DNA from: Cherax quadricarinatus
Lineage: Eukaryota; Arthropoda; Malacostraca; Decapoda; Parastacidae
Direction of reading: 5' to 3'
DNA length: 64,000 bases
Assembly: GCF_038502225.1 (NCBI RefSeq)
Contig: NC_091374.1
Location: 1,870,409-1,934,408 of the forward strand
The notes beneath the pieces are model-generated. The model made no database searches and had not been told where the DNA came from. It worked only from the letters and a program-made list of their open reading frames with translations. Of the stretch, positions 1 to 52,339 are shown piece after piece. Every line of letters begins with the position of its first letter. The first letter of the stretch is position 1. The position numbers and the translations under genes are program-made.

Positions 1-118
1 TAAAGCACCCTTCTGGCAAGACAGTGATGGAGTGAATGATGGTGAAAGTTTTTCTTTTTCGGGCCACCCTGCCTTGGTGGGAATCGGCCAGTGTGATAAT
101 AAAAAAATAAAAAAAACA
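1..118 (+). mobile_element. RTE-like LINE 3' tail fragment (family B)
   Basis: Bases 1-118 match 11287-11396 almost base for base: the gcaccc..ctggcaagacagtg segment, the gggccaccctgccttgg segment and a terminal gataataaaaaa tail. This is the 3' end of the plus-strand retrotransposon described at 10140-11397. The copy is cut by the window edge. Confidence 0.85.
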
Positions 119-206
119 TTCATCAATCTGCACTTATCTGTAAATTTTCAGACTAATGGTTCTGACCCCTGACATTTTTATAAAAAAAATTTACTGCATT
201 ACTTAC

Positions 207-40104
<39,898 letters not shown>

Positions 40105-40650
40105 CTGTGAGTACACATGATACATACTGGTCAGTGGTGGGCTGTATGTGTCACCACCTCTCACTCACTCTCTTACTCTAACTCACTCTCTCACACTCAC
40201 TTTTACACTCATCCACTTACTCACCCATACTCTTCACTTTAAAACACACATATACACACATTCACTCACTCCACACTCATTCATACACACACAACCATAG
40301 GTATGTAAGGAAGTATTTCTTTCAGTCTTAGAGTGGATGAAAAGTGGAATGACTTAGATAGTGGAGGCAAGCTTAATACACAGCTTCAAGATAAGATACG
40401 ATATACGTCTCTCTCTCCCGTCAATACAAGGCACAAGTAGTGTTGATAACAGTCCTGGTTGTTCCCTCCTGACCACCACCAGGTAAATCTCAGACGTTCC
40501 TTGCACAAAGATTAAGTTTGATCTCGATTGAATGAGGGAGAAGACCAAGAATATGGACCAGGAGGAAGAAGAGAAGGAGGAGGAGGAGGAGGAGAGCTGA
40601 GACAGTAACGTGAATGATGGTATTATCAGATACGTCACTGTGTCTCTTCT
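40105..40650. other. Upstream flank of slit exon 1, no further exon seen
   Basis: Contains a cactcac-rich simple region (40160-40300), a possible LINE fragment near 40330-40400 (aagtggaatgacttagatag) and a purine-rich ggagga stretch at 40558-40595. No LRR exon is visible. Confidence 0.5.
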
Positions 40651-40654
40651 TGCG

Positions 40655-40757
40655 TCCCTCCTCCCTCCCTGCGTCCCTCCTCCCTCCCTGGGTCCCTCCT
40701 CCCTCCCTGGGTCCCTCCTCCCTCCCTGGGTCCCTCCTCCCTCCCTGCGTCCCTCCA
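40655..40757. repeat. 19-bp minisatellite, about 5.5 copies
   Basis: The unit is ggtccctcctccctccctg with gcgtccc variants. Confidence 0.9.
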
Positions 40758-40814
40758 TCAATACCACCCTCAAAATGTCATTAGCATTCTGAGATTTGTG
40801 GTGTCGCCACAAAG

Positions 40815-41625
40815 ACCCTTACATTTGTTGTGTACGACCCTTACATTTGTTGTGTACGACCCTTACATTTGTTGTGTACGACCCTTACATTTCTTGTGTA
40901 CGACACTTACATTTGTGTACGACCCTTACATTTGCTGTGTACGACCCTGACATTTGTTGTGCACGACCCTTACATTTCTTATGTACGACTTTTACATTTG
41001 TTGTGTACGACCCTAACATTTGTTGTGTACGACCCTGACATTTGTTGTGTACGACCCTTAAATTTGCTGTGTACGACCCTGACATTTGTGTACGACCCTG
41101 ACATTTGTTGTGTACGACCCTGATATTTGTTGTGAACGACCCTGACATTTGTGTACGACCCTTACATTTATTGTGACATTTGTGTACGACCCTGATATTT
41201 GTTGTGTACGACCCTGACATTTGTTGTGTACGACCCTGACATTTGTTTTGTACGACCTTGACATTTGTTGTGTACGACCTTGACATTTGTGTACGACCCT
41301 TACATTTGTTGTGTACGACCCTTACATTTGTTGTGTACGACCCTTACATTTGTTGTGTACGACCCTTACATTTGTTGTGTACGACCCTTACATTTGTTGT
41401 GTACGACCCTTACAGTTGTGTACGAGCCTTACATTTGTTGTGTACGACCCTTACATTTGTTGTGTACGACCCTTACATTTGTTGTGTACGACCCTTACAT
41501 TTGTTGTGTACGACCCTTACATTTGTTGTGTACGACCCTTACATTTGTTGTGTACGACCCTTACATTTGTTGTGTACGACCCTTACATTTGTTGTGTACG
41601 ACCCTGACATTTGTGGGGGTACAAC
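40815..41625. repeat. 22-bp minisatellite A, about 37 copies
   Basis: The unit is ttacatttgttgtgtacgac then cc. Copies at 40815-41290 are diverged and some lack four bases; those at 41290-41600 are nearly uniform. Confidence 0.96.
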
Positions 41626-41716
41626 CCTTAGATTTATGGGCACGACCCTTACAGGTGTACCTGCTGAGGGTGAATGGTCGGAGGACCTGACAGGGAAACT
41701 CTGTTATGTGCACAAA

Positions 41717-41722
41717 CGAGAG

Positions 41723-41808
<86 letters not shown>
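41717..41808. repeat. (GA)n microsatellite
   Basis: About 45 GA units with one GC interruption near the start. Confidence 0.96.
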
Positions 41809-41811
<3 letters not shown>

Positions 41812-41867
41812 ACATTCGTACAACATTATGATATCAACGAGATAAGGTCTGTTGATCAAATGAAAAT

Positions 41868-43313
41868 GTTGACCCACAGATGGCTCACAGTTGACCCACA
41901 GATGGCTCACAGTTGACCCACAGATGGCTCACAGTTGACCCACAGATGGCTCACAGTTGACCCACAGATGGCTCACAGTTGACCCACAGATGGCTCACAG
42001 TTGACCCACAGATGGCTCACAGTTGACCCACAGATGGCTCACAGTTGACCCACAGATGGCTCACAGTTGACCCACAGATGGCTCACAGTTGACCCACAGA
42101 TGGCTCACAGTTGACCCACAGATGGCTCACAGTTGACCCACAGATGGCTCACAGTTGACCCACAGATGGCTCACAGTTGACCCACAGATGGCTCACAGTT
42201 GACCCACAGATGGCTCACAGTTGACCCACAGATGGCTCACAGTTGACCCACAGATGGCTCACAGTTGACCCACAGATGGCTCACAGTTGACCCACAGATG
42301 GCTCACAGTTGACCCACAGATGGCTCACAGTTGACCCACAGATGGCTCACATTTGACCCACAGATGGCTCACAGTTGACCCACAGATGGCTCACAGTTGA
42401 CCCACAGATGGCTCACAGTTGACCCACAGATGGCTCACAGTTGACCCACAGATGGCTCACAGTTGACCCACAGATGGCTCACAGTTGACCCACAGATGGC
42501 TCACAGTTGACCCACAGATGGCTCACATTTGACCCACAGATGGCTCACAGTTGACACACAGATGGCTCACAGTTGACCCACAGATGGCTCACAGTTGACC
42601 CACAGATGGCTCACAGTTGACCCACAGATGGCTCACATTTGACCCACAGATGGCTCACAGTTGACCCACAGATGACTCACATTTGACCCACAGATGGCTC
42701 ACATTTGACCCACAGATGGCTCACAGTTGACCCACAGATGGCTCACAGTTGACCCACAGATGGCTCACAGTTGACCCACAGATGGCTCACAGTTGACCCA
42801 CAGATGGCTCACAGTTGACCCACAGATGGCTCACATTTGACCCACAGATGGCTCACAGTTGACCCACAGATGGCTCACATTTGACCCACAGATGGCTCAC
42901 ATTTGACCCACAGATGGCTCACAGTTGACCCACAGATGGCTCACAGTTGACCCACAGATGGCTCACAGTTGACCCACAGATGGCTCACATTTGACCCACA
43001 GATGGCTCACAGTTGACCCACAGATGGCTCACATTTGACCCACAGATGGCTCACATTTGACCCACAGATGGCTCACAGTTGACCCACAGATGGCTCACAG
43101 TTGACCCACAGATGGCTCACAGTTGACCCACAGATGGCTCACAGTTGACCCACAGATGGCTCACAGTTGACCCACAGATGGCTCACAGTTGACCCACAGA
43201 TGGCTCACAGTTGACCCACAGATGGCTGACAGTTGACCCACAGATGGCTGACAGTTGACCCACAGATGGCTGACAGTTGACCCACAGATGGCTGACAGTT
43301 GACCCACAGATGG
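41868..43313. repeat. 22-bp minisatellite B, about 66 copies
   Basis: The unit is acccacagatggctcacagt then tg. Most copies are identical; an atttg variant is clustered at 42350-43080 and a gctgac variant fills the last copies from 43220. No sequence link with the other 22-bp array. Confidence 0.97.
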
Positions 43314-43384
43314 CTTCCATTTCATCCTGTTCCCTACTTATATGTCTCATAACAATAAAATGAGCTGATGTAGGTAACAGCTCT

Positions 43385-45378
43385 GAACTTGTCAATAAAG
43401 TTAAGAATCCTTAACTTGTAAATAACTTGTCAATAAAGTTAGGGATCCTTAACTTGTAAATAACTTGTCAATAAAGTTAGGGATCCTTAACTTGTAAATA
43501 ACTTGTAAATAAAGGTAGGGATCCTTAACTTGTAAATAACTTGTCAATAAAGGTAGGGATCCTTAACTTGTAAATAACTTGTCAATAAAGTTAGGGATCC
43601 TTAACTTGTAAATAACTTGTCAATAAAGTTAGGGATCCTTAATTAACTTGTAAATAACTTGTCAATAAAGTTAGGGATCCTTAACTTGTAAATAACTTGT
43701 CAATAAAGTTAGGGATCCTTAACTTGTAAATAACTTGTCAATAAAGTTAGGGATCCTTAACTTGTAAATAACTTGTAAATAAAGGTAGGGATCCTTAACT
43801 TGTAAATAACTTGTCAATAAAGGTAGGGATCCTTAACTTGTAAATAACTTGTCAATAAAGTTAGGGATCCTTAACTTGTAAATAACTTGTCAATAAAGTT
43901 AGGGATCCTTAATTAACTTGTAAATAACTTGTCAATAAAGTTAGGGATCCTTAACTTGTAAATAACTTGTCAATAAAGTTAGGGATCCTTAACTTGTAAA
44001 TAACTTGTCAATAAAGGTAGGGATCCTTAACTTGTAAATAACTTGTCAATAAAGGTAGGGATCCTTAACTTGTAAATAACTTGTCAATAAAGGTAGGGAT
44101 ACTTAACTTGTAAATAACTTGTCAATAAAGGTAGGGATCCTTAACTTGTAAATAACTTGTCAATAAAGGTAGGGATCCTTAACTTGTAAATAACTTGTCA
44201 ATAAAGGTAGGGATCCTTAACTTGTAAATAACTTGTCAATAAAGGTAGGGATCCTTAACTTGTAAATAACTTGTCAATAAAGGTAGGGATACTTAACTTG
44301 TAAATAACTTGTCAATAAAGGTAGGGATCCTTAACTTGTAAATAACTTGTCAATAAAGGTAGGGATCCTTAACTTGTAAATAACTTGTCAATAAAGGTAG
44401 GGATCCTTAACTTGTAAATAACTTGTCAATAAAGGTAGGGATCCTTAACTTGTAAATAACTTGTCAATAAAGGTAGGGATCCTTAACTTGTAAATAACTT
44501 GTCAATAAAGGTAGGGATCCTTAACTTGTAAATAACTTGTCAATAAAGGTAGGGATCCTTAACTTGTAAATAACTTGTCAATAAAGGTAGGGATCCTTAA
44601 CTTGTAAATAACTTGTCAATAAAGTTAGGGATCCTTAACTTGTAAATAAAGGTAGGGATCCTTAACTTGTAAATAACTTGTCAATAAAGGTAGGGATCCT
44701 TAACTTGTAAATAACTTGTCAATAAAGGTAGGGATCCTTAACTTGTAAATAACTTGTCAATAAAGGTAGGGATCCTTAACTTGTAAATAACTTGTCAATA
44801 AAGTTAGGGATCCTTAACTTGTAAATAACTTGTCAATAAAGTTAGGGATCCTTAACTTGTAAATAACTTGTCAATAAAGTTAGGGATCCTTAACTTGTAA
44901 ATAACTTGTCAATAAAGGTAGGGATCCTTAACTTGTAAATAACTTGTCAATAAAGTTAGGGATCCTTAACTTGTAAATAAAGGTAGGGATCCTTAACTTG
45001 TAAATAACTTGTCAATAAAGGTAGGGATCCTTAACTTGTAAATAACTTGTCAATAAAGGTAGGGATCCTTAACTTGTAAATAACTTGTCAATAAAGTTAG
45101 GGATCCTTAACTTGTAAATAACTTGTCAATAAAGTTAGGGATCCTTAACTTGTAAATAACTTGTCAATAAAGTTAGGGATCCTTAACTTGTAAATAACTT
45201 GTCAATAAAGGTAGGGATCCTTAACTTGTAAATAACTTGTCAATAAAGTTAGGGATCCTTAACTTGTAAATAAAGGTAGGGATCCTTAACTTGTAAATAA
45301 AGGTAGGGATCCTTAACTTGTAAATAAAGGTAGGGATGCGTAACTTGTAAATAACTTGTCAATAAAGGTAGAGATCCT
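43385..45378. repeat. 38-bp minisatellite, about 52 copies, with higher-order structure
   Basis: The unit is ccttaacttgtaaataactt then gtcaataaaggtagggat. Variants aaagttag / aaaggtag, cttaattaac (43640, 43910), gggatactt (44098, 44287) and short units recur at regular spacing, showing that blocks of several units were duplicated. Every full unit has AATAAA on the plus strand. Confidence 0.97.
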
Positions 45379-45539
45379 TAACCTGTCAAACTCTGTGTAA
45401 AAAATAGTCAACAAATATCTACCCCATTACTGATACCCATCAACCTTACCACCCCTCCCCCACCCCAGTGCCCCGTTTCCTGTCCCAACAAGGAAGGGGC
45501 AGGCAGCATTGTAAATATACATAAGAAGGAGCACTGCAG

Positions 45540-47095
45540 CAGGTCTACTGACCCATGTTAGACAGGGCTTGGTTACCTAGTGGCCCATTCTAGACAGGGC
45601 CTGGTTACCTATTGGCCCATGCTAGACAGGGCCTGGTTACCTAGTGGCCCATGCTAGACAGGTCCTGGTTACCTAGTGGCCCATGCTAGACAGGTCCTGG
45701 TTACCTATTGGCCCATGCTAGACAGGTCCTGGTTACCTAGTGGCCCATGCTAGACAGGTCCTGGTTACTTAGTGGCCCATGCTAGACAGGTCCTGGTTAC
45801 TTAGTGGCCCATGCTAGACAGGTCCTGGTTACCTATTGGCCCATGCTAGACAGGTCCTGGTTACCTAGTGGCCCATGCTAGACAGGTCCTGGTTACCTAT
45901 TGGCCCATGCTAGACAGGTCCTGGTTACCTAGTGGCCCATGCTAGACAGGTCCTGGTTACTTAGTGGCCCATGCTAGACAGGTCCTGGTTACCTATTGGC
46001 CCATGCTAGACAGGTCCTGGTTACCTAGTGGCCCATGCTAGACAGGTCCTGGTTACCTATTGGCCCATGCTAGACAGGTCCTGGTTACCTAGTGGCTCAT
46101 GCTAGACAGGTCCTGGTTACCTATTGGCCCATGCTAGACAGGTCCTGGTTACCTAGTGGCCCATGCTAGACAGGTCCTGGTTACCTATTGGCCCATGCTA
46201 GACAGGTCCTGGTTACCTAGTGGCCCATGCTAGACAGGTCCTGGTTACTTAGTGGCCCATGCTAGACAGGTCCTGGTTACCTATTGGCCCATGCTAGACA
46301 GGTCCTGGTTACCTAGTGGCCCATGCTAGACAGGGCCTGGTTACCTATTGGTCCATGCTAGACAGGGCCTGGTTACCTAGTGGCCCATGCTAGACAGGTC
46401 CTGGTTACCTAGTGGCCCATGCTAGACAGGGCCTGGTTACCTAGTGGAGCACTGCAGCAGGTCTACTGACCCATGTTAGACAGGTCCTGGTTACCTAGTG
46501 GCCCATGCTAGACAGGTCCTGGTTACCTAGTGGCCCATGCTAGACAGGGCCTGGTTACCTAGTGGCCCATGCTAGACAGGGCCTGGTTACCTAGTGGCCC
46601 ATGCTAGACAGGTCCTGGTTACCTAGTGGCCCATGCTAGACAGGGCCTGGTTACCTAGTGGCCCATGCTAGACAGGGCCTGGTTACCTAGTGGCCCATGC
46701 TAGACAGGTCCTGGTTACCTAGTGGCCCATGCTAGACAGGGCCTGGTTACCTAGTGGAGCACTGCAGCAGGTCTACTGACCCATGTTAGACAGGTCCTGG
46801 TTACCTAGTGGCCCATGCTAGACAGGTCCTGGTTACCTAGTGGCCCATGCTAGACAGGGCCTGGTTACCTATTGGCCAATGCTAGACAGGGCCTGGTTAA
46901 CTATTGGTCCATGCTAGACAGGGCCTGGTTACCTATTGGTCCATGCTAGACAGGGCCTGGTTACCTAGTGGCCCATGCTAGACAGGGCCTGGTTACCTAG
47001 TGGCCCATGCTAGACAGGGCCTGGTTACCTAGTGGCCCATGCTAGACAGGGCCTGGTTACCTATTGGTCCATGCTAGACAGGGCCTATTTACTTA
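45540..47095. repeat. 32-bp minisatellite derived from a dispersed repeat, about 48 copies
   Basis: The unit is ggcccatgctagacaggtcc then tggttacctagt. Copies of the longer ancestor word gagcactgcagcaggtctac stand at 45529, 46446 and 46756. Blocks alternate ggtcc/gggcc and ctagt/ctatt in a higher-order pattern. Confidence 0.97.
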
Positions 47096-48935
47096 CTGGC
47101 TCATGAGCCAGGGGTGTGAGCCAGGGATGAGGGCCAGGGGTGTGAGACAGAAGTAAGAGAAAGGGGGTGAGAGCCAGGGGCGAGGGTCAGGAGTGAGAGC
47201 CAAGGGTGAGGGCCAGGGGTGAGGGTCAAGGGTGTGAACCAAGGGTGTTAACCAGGGGTAAGAACCAGGGGTGTGAGCCAGGAGTGAGAGCCAGGGGAGA
47301 GGGCCAGGGGAAAGGGCCAGGGGTGAGAGCCAGGAGTGAGAGCCAGAGAGGGCCAGGGAAGAAGGCTAGGGGAGAGGGCCAGGGGAGAGGGTCAGGGGTG
47401 AGGGTCAGGGGTGAGGGCCAGGGGAGAGGGCCAGGGGAGAGGGCCAGGGGAGAGGGCCAGGGAAGAGGGCCAGGGGAGAGGGCCAGGAGAGAGGGCCAGG
47501 GGAGAGGGACAGGGGAGAGGGCCAGGGGAGAGGGTCAGGGGAGAGGGCCAGGGGAGAGGGCCAGGGGAGAGGGCCAGGGGAGAGGGCCAGGGGAGAGAAC
47601 CAGGGGAGAGGGCCAGGGTAGAGGGTCAGGGGAGAGGGCCAGGGGAGAGGGCCAGGGGAGAGGGCCAGGGGAGAGGGTCAGGGGAGAGGGCCATGGGTGA
47701 GGGTCAGGGGAGAGGGACAGGGTTGAGGGCCAGGGGAGAGGGCCAGGGGAGAGGGTCAGGGGAGAGGGCCAGGGGAGAGGGCCAGGGGAGAGGGCCAGTG
47801 GAGAGGGCCAGTGGAGAGGGTCAGGGGAGAGGGCCAGGGGAGAGGGCCAGGGGAGAAAGCCAGGAGAGAGGGCCAGGGGAGAGGGTCAGGGGAGAGGGCC
47901 AGGGGAGAGGGCCAGGGGAGAGGGTCAGGGGAGAGGGTCAGAGGAGAGGGTCATGGGAGAGGGCCAGGGGAGAGGGCCAGGGGAGAGGGCCAGGGGAGAG
48001 GGCCAGGGGAGAGGCACAGGGGAGAGGGCCAGGGGAGAGGGCCAGGGGAGAGGGTCAGGGGAGAGGGCCAGGGGAGAGGGTCAGGGGAGAGGGCCAGGGG
48101 AGAGGGTCAGGGGAGAGGGCCAGGGGAGAGGGCCAGGGGAGAGGGTCAGGGGGAGAGGGACCGGGTAGAGGGCCAGGGGAGAGGGCCAGGGGAGAGGGCC
48201 AGGGGAGAGGGCCAGGGGAGAGGCACAGGGGAGAGGGCCAGGGGAGAGGGTCAGGGGAGCGGGCCTGGGGAGAGGGTCAGGGGAGAGGGCCAGGGGAGAG
48301 GGCCAGGGGAGAGGGCCAGGGGAGAGGCACAGGGGAGAGGGCCAGGGGAGAGGGCCAGGGGAGAGGGTCAGGGGAGAGGGTCAGGGGAGAGGGCCAGGGG
48401 GAGAGGGTCAGGGGAGAGGGCCAGGGGAGAGGGCCAGGGGAGAGGGTCAGGGGAGAGGGTCAGGGGAGAGGGCCAGGGGAGAGGGCCAGGGGAGAGGGCC
48501 AGGGGAGAGGGCCAGGGGAGAGGGCCAGGGGAGAGGGTCAGGGGAGAGGGCCAGGGCAGAGGGTCAGGGGAGAGGGCCAGGGGAGAGGGACAGGGGAGAG
48601 GGCCAGGGGAGAGGGTCAGGGGAGAGGGCCAGGGGAGAGGGTCAGGGGAGAGGGCCAGGGGAGAGGGCCAGGGGAGAGGGTCAGGGGAGAGGGTCAGGGG
48701 AGAGGGCCAGGGGAGAGGGCCAGGGGAGAGGGCCAGGGGAGAGGGCCAGGGGAGAGGCACAGGGGAGAGGGCCAGGGGAGAGGGTCAGGGGAGAGGGCCA
48801 GGGAAGAGGGTCAGGGGAGAGGGCCAGGGGAGAGGGTCAGGGGAGAGGGCCAGGGGAGAGGGCCAGGGGAGAGGGTCAGGGGAGAGGGCCAGGGGAAAGG
48901 GCCAGGGGAGATGGCCAGGGGAGAGGGCCAGGGGT
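47096..48935. repeat. 13-bp G-rich minisatellite, about 125 copies
   Basis: From about 47280 the unit is agggccaggggag with ggtc variants; before that, looser ccaggggtgagg-type units. It is open for more than 500 codons in plus frames through repetition of 39 bp (three units), giving Gly/Arg/Glu-rich frames. Each unit has two runs of three or four G. Confidence 0.97.
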
Positions 48936-49059
48936 TCAACAAAGCCACAACATTCATCAAGGATCATCAAGGATCATCAACACTGTTATACTTCACACTA
49001 GATGGCAGCACAGCCTCTTAAATTAAGCAGAAATAAATGATATTGGAGACGGTGAAACT

Positions 49060-52000
49060 GAGGGAGGGCCAAGTAGTGGCCAGCAGGAGGGCCAAGTACT
49101 AGCCAGCAGGAGGGGCAAGCAGTGGCCAGCAGGAGGGCCAAGTAGTAGCCAGCAGGAGGGCCAAGTAGTAGCCAGCAGGAGGGCCAAGTACTAGCCAGCA
49201 GGAGGGCCAAGTACTAGCCAGCAGGAGGGCCAAGTAGTGGCCAGCAGGAGGGCCAAGTAGTGGCCAGCAATGGGCCAAGTACTAGCCAGCAGGAGGGCCA
49301 AGTAGTAGCCAGCAGGAGGGCCAAGTACTAGCCAGCAGGAGGGCCAAGTACTAGCCAGCAATGGGCCAAGTACTAGCCAGCAGGAGGGCCAAGTAGTGGC
49401 CAGCAGGAGGGCCAAGTAGTGGCCAGCAGGAGGGCCAAGTACTAGCCAGCAGGAGGGTCAAGCAGTGGACAGCAGGAGGGCCAAGCAGTGGCCAGCAGGA
49501 GGGCCAAGTAGTGGCCAGCAGAAGGGCCAAGTATTGGCCAGCAGGAGGGCCAAGTAGTAGCCAGCAGGAGGGCCAAGTACTAGCCAGCAGGAGGGCCACC
49601 TAGTGGCCAGCAGGAGGGCCAAGTAGTGGCCAGCAGGAGAGCCAAGTACTAGCCAGCAGGAGGGCCAAGCAGTGGCCAGCAGGAGGGCCAAGCAGTGGCC
49701 AGCAGGAGGGCCAAGTATTGGCCAGCAGGAGGGCCAAGTAGTAGCCAGCAGGAGGGCCAAGTTGTGGCCAGCAGGAGGGTCAAGCAGTGGCTAGCAGGAG
49801 GGCCAAGCAGTGGCCAGCAGGAGGGCCAAGCAGTGCCCAACAGGAGAGCCAAGTAGTGGCCAGCAGGAGGGCCAAACAGTGGGCAGCAGGAGGGCCAAGT
49901 AGTGGACAGCAGGAGGGTCAAGCAGTGGCCAGCAGGAGGGCCAAGCAGCGGAGAGGCCAGGCAGGCCAAGCAGTGGCCAGCAGGAGGCAAGCAGTGGCCA
50001 GCAGGAGGGCCAAGTAGGTAGTACAGCAGGGAGGGTCAAGTAGTAGCCAGCAGAGGAGGGCCAAGCCAGTGGCCACCAGGAGGGCCAAGTAGTAGCCAGC
50101 AAGAGGGCCAAGTAGTAGCCAGCAGGAGGGCCAAGTAGTAGCCAGCAGGAGGGCCAAGCAGTGGCCAGGAGAGCCAAATAGTGGCCAGCAGGAGGGGAAG
50201 TAGTAGCCAGCAGGAGGGCCAAGTAGTAGCCAGCAGGAGGGCCAAACAGTGGCCAGCAGGAGGGCCAAACAGTGGCCAGCAGGAGGGCCAAGCAGTGGCC
50301 AGCAGGAGGGCCAAGTAGTGGACAGCAGGAGAGCCAAGCAGTGGCCAGTAGGAGGGTCAAGGCAGTGGCCAGCAGGAGGGCCAAGATGGCCAGCAGTAGG
50401 GCCAAGCAGTGGCCAGCAGGAGGGCCAAGTAGTGGACAGCAGGAGGGGCAAGTAGTAGCCAGCAGGAGGGCCAAGCAGTGGCCAGCAGGAGGGCCAAGTA
50501 GTAGCCAGCAGGAGGGCCAGAAGTAGTAGCCAGCAGGAGGGCCAAGAGTAGCCAGCAGGAGGGCCAAGCAGTGGCCAGCAGGAGGGCCAAGTAGTGGCCA
50601 GCAGGAGGGGTAAGTGTAGCCAGCAGGAGGGCCAAGTAGTAGCCAGCAGGAGAGCCAAGCAGTGGCCAGCAGGAGAGCCAAGCAGTGGTCAGCAGGAGGG
50701 CCAAGCAGTGGCCAGAAGGAGGGCCAAGTAGTAGCCAGCAGGAGGGCCAAGCAGTGGCCAGCAGGAGGGCCAAGCAGTGCCCAACAGGAGAGCCAAGTAG
50801 TGGCCAGCAGGAGGGCCAAACAGTGGGCAGCAGGAGGGCCAAGTAGTGGACAGCAGGAGGGTCAAGCAGTGGCCAGCAGGAGGGCCAAGCAGTGGCCAGC
50901 AGGAGGGCCAAGCAGTGGCCAGCAGGAGGGCCAAGCAGTGGCCAGCAGGAGGGCCAAGTAGGTAGTGGACAGCAGGAGGGTCAAGTAGTAGCCAGCAGGA
51001 GGGCCAAGCAGTGGCCACCAGGAGGGCCAAGTAGTAGCCAGCAAGAGGGCCAAGTAGTAGCCAGCAGGAGGGCCAAGTAGTAGCCAGCAGGAGGGCCAAG
51101 CAGTGGCCAGGAGGGCCAAATAGTGGCCAGCAGGAGGGGAAGTAGTAGCCAGCAGGAGGGCCAAGTAGTAGCCAGCAGGAGGGCCAAACAGTGGCCAGCA
51201 GGAGGGCCAAACAGTGGCCAGCAGGAGGGCCAAGCAGTGGCCAGCAGGAGGGCCAAGTAGTGGACAGCAGGAGAGCCAAGCAGTGGCCAGTAGGAGGGTC
51301 AAGCAGTGGCCAGCAGGAGGGCCAAGAAGTGGCCAGCAGTAGGGCCAAGCAGTGGCCAGCAGGAGGGCCAAGTAGTGGACAGCAGGAGGGTCAAGTAGTA
51401 GCCAGCAGGAGGGCCAAGCAGTGGCCACCAGGAGGGCCAAGTAGTAGCCAGCAGGAGGGCCAAGTAGTAGCCAGCAGGAGGGCCAAGTAGTAGCCAGCAG
51501 GAGGGCCAAGCAGTGGCCAGCAGGAGGGCCAAGTAGTGGCCAGCAGGAGGGGAAGTAGTAGCCAGCAGGAGGGCCAAGTAGTAGCCAGCAGGAGAGCCAA
51601 GCAGTGGCCAGCAGGAGAGCCAAGCAGTGGTCAGCAGGAGGGCCAAGCAGTGGCCAGAAGGAGGGCCAAGTAGTAGCCAGCAGGAGGGCCAAGCAGTGGC
51701 CAGCAGGAGGGCCAAGCAGTGACCAGCAGGAGGGCCAAGCAGTGGTCAGCAGGAGGGCCAAGCAGTGGCCAGCAGGAGGGCCAAGCACTGGCCAGCAGGA
51801 GGGCCAAGCAGTGGCCAGCAGGAGGGCCAAGTAGTAGCCAGCAGGAGGGCCAAGTAGTGGCCAGCAGGAAAGGCAAGCATTGGCCAGCAGGAGGGCCAAT
51901 TAGTGGCCAGCAGGAGGGCCAAGTAGTAGCCAGCAGGAGGGCCAAGTAGTATCCAGCAGGAGGGTCAAGCAGTGGCCAGCAGGAGGGCCAAGCAGTGACC

Positions 52001-52242
52001 GGCAGGAGGGCCAAGCAGTGGCCAGCAGGAGGGCCAAGCAGTGGCTAGCAGGAGGGCCAAGCAGTGGCTAGCAGGAGGGCCAAGCAGTGGCCAGCAGGAG
52101 GGCCAAGCAGTGGCCAGCAGGAGGGCCAAGCAGTGGCTAGCAGGAGGGCCAAGCAGTGGCCAGCAGGAGGGCCAAGCAGTGGCTAGCAGGAGGGCCAAGC
52201 AGTGGCCAGCAGGAGGGCTAAGCAGTGGCCAGCAGGAGGGCC
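49060..52242. repeat. 23-bp minisatellite A, about 138 copies
   Basis: The unit is agtggccagcaggagggcca then agc, with agtagtagcc and agtactagcc variants. A segment near 49860-50660 recurs, with about the same order of variants, near 50810-51600, so blocks of 0.8-0.9 kb were duplicated. Confidence 0.97.
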
Positions 52243-52339
52243 ACAATTAACCCACCATGACAATAATTTTGGCCAAGATAATCCCTCATCTACCAAGACA
52301 TTAATCACACACACAAATGTATTACCCTGTGTTGTATCA

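Noticed and set aside
41868..43313. CRISPR array
   Set aside because: Units are directly adjacent with no variable spacers, and the host is a eukaryote.
47411..49021. 536-codon Gly/Arg/Glu-rich plus-strand frame
   Set aside because: It is the translation of a 13-bp tandem repeat. Three frames are open for hundreds of codons at once, which coding sequence does not do.
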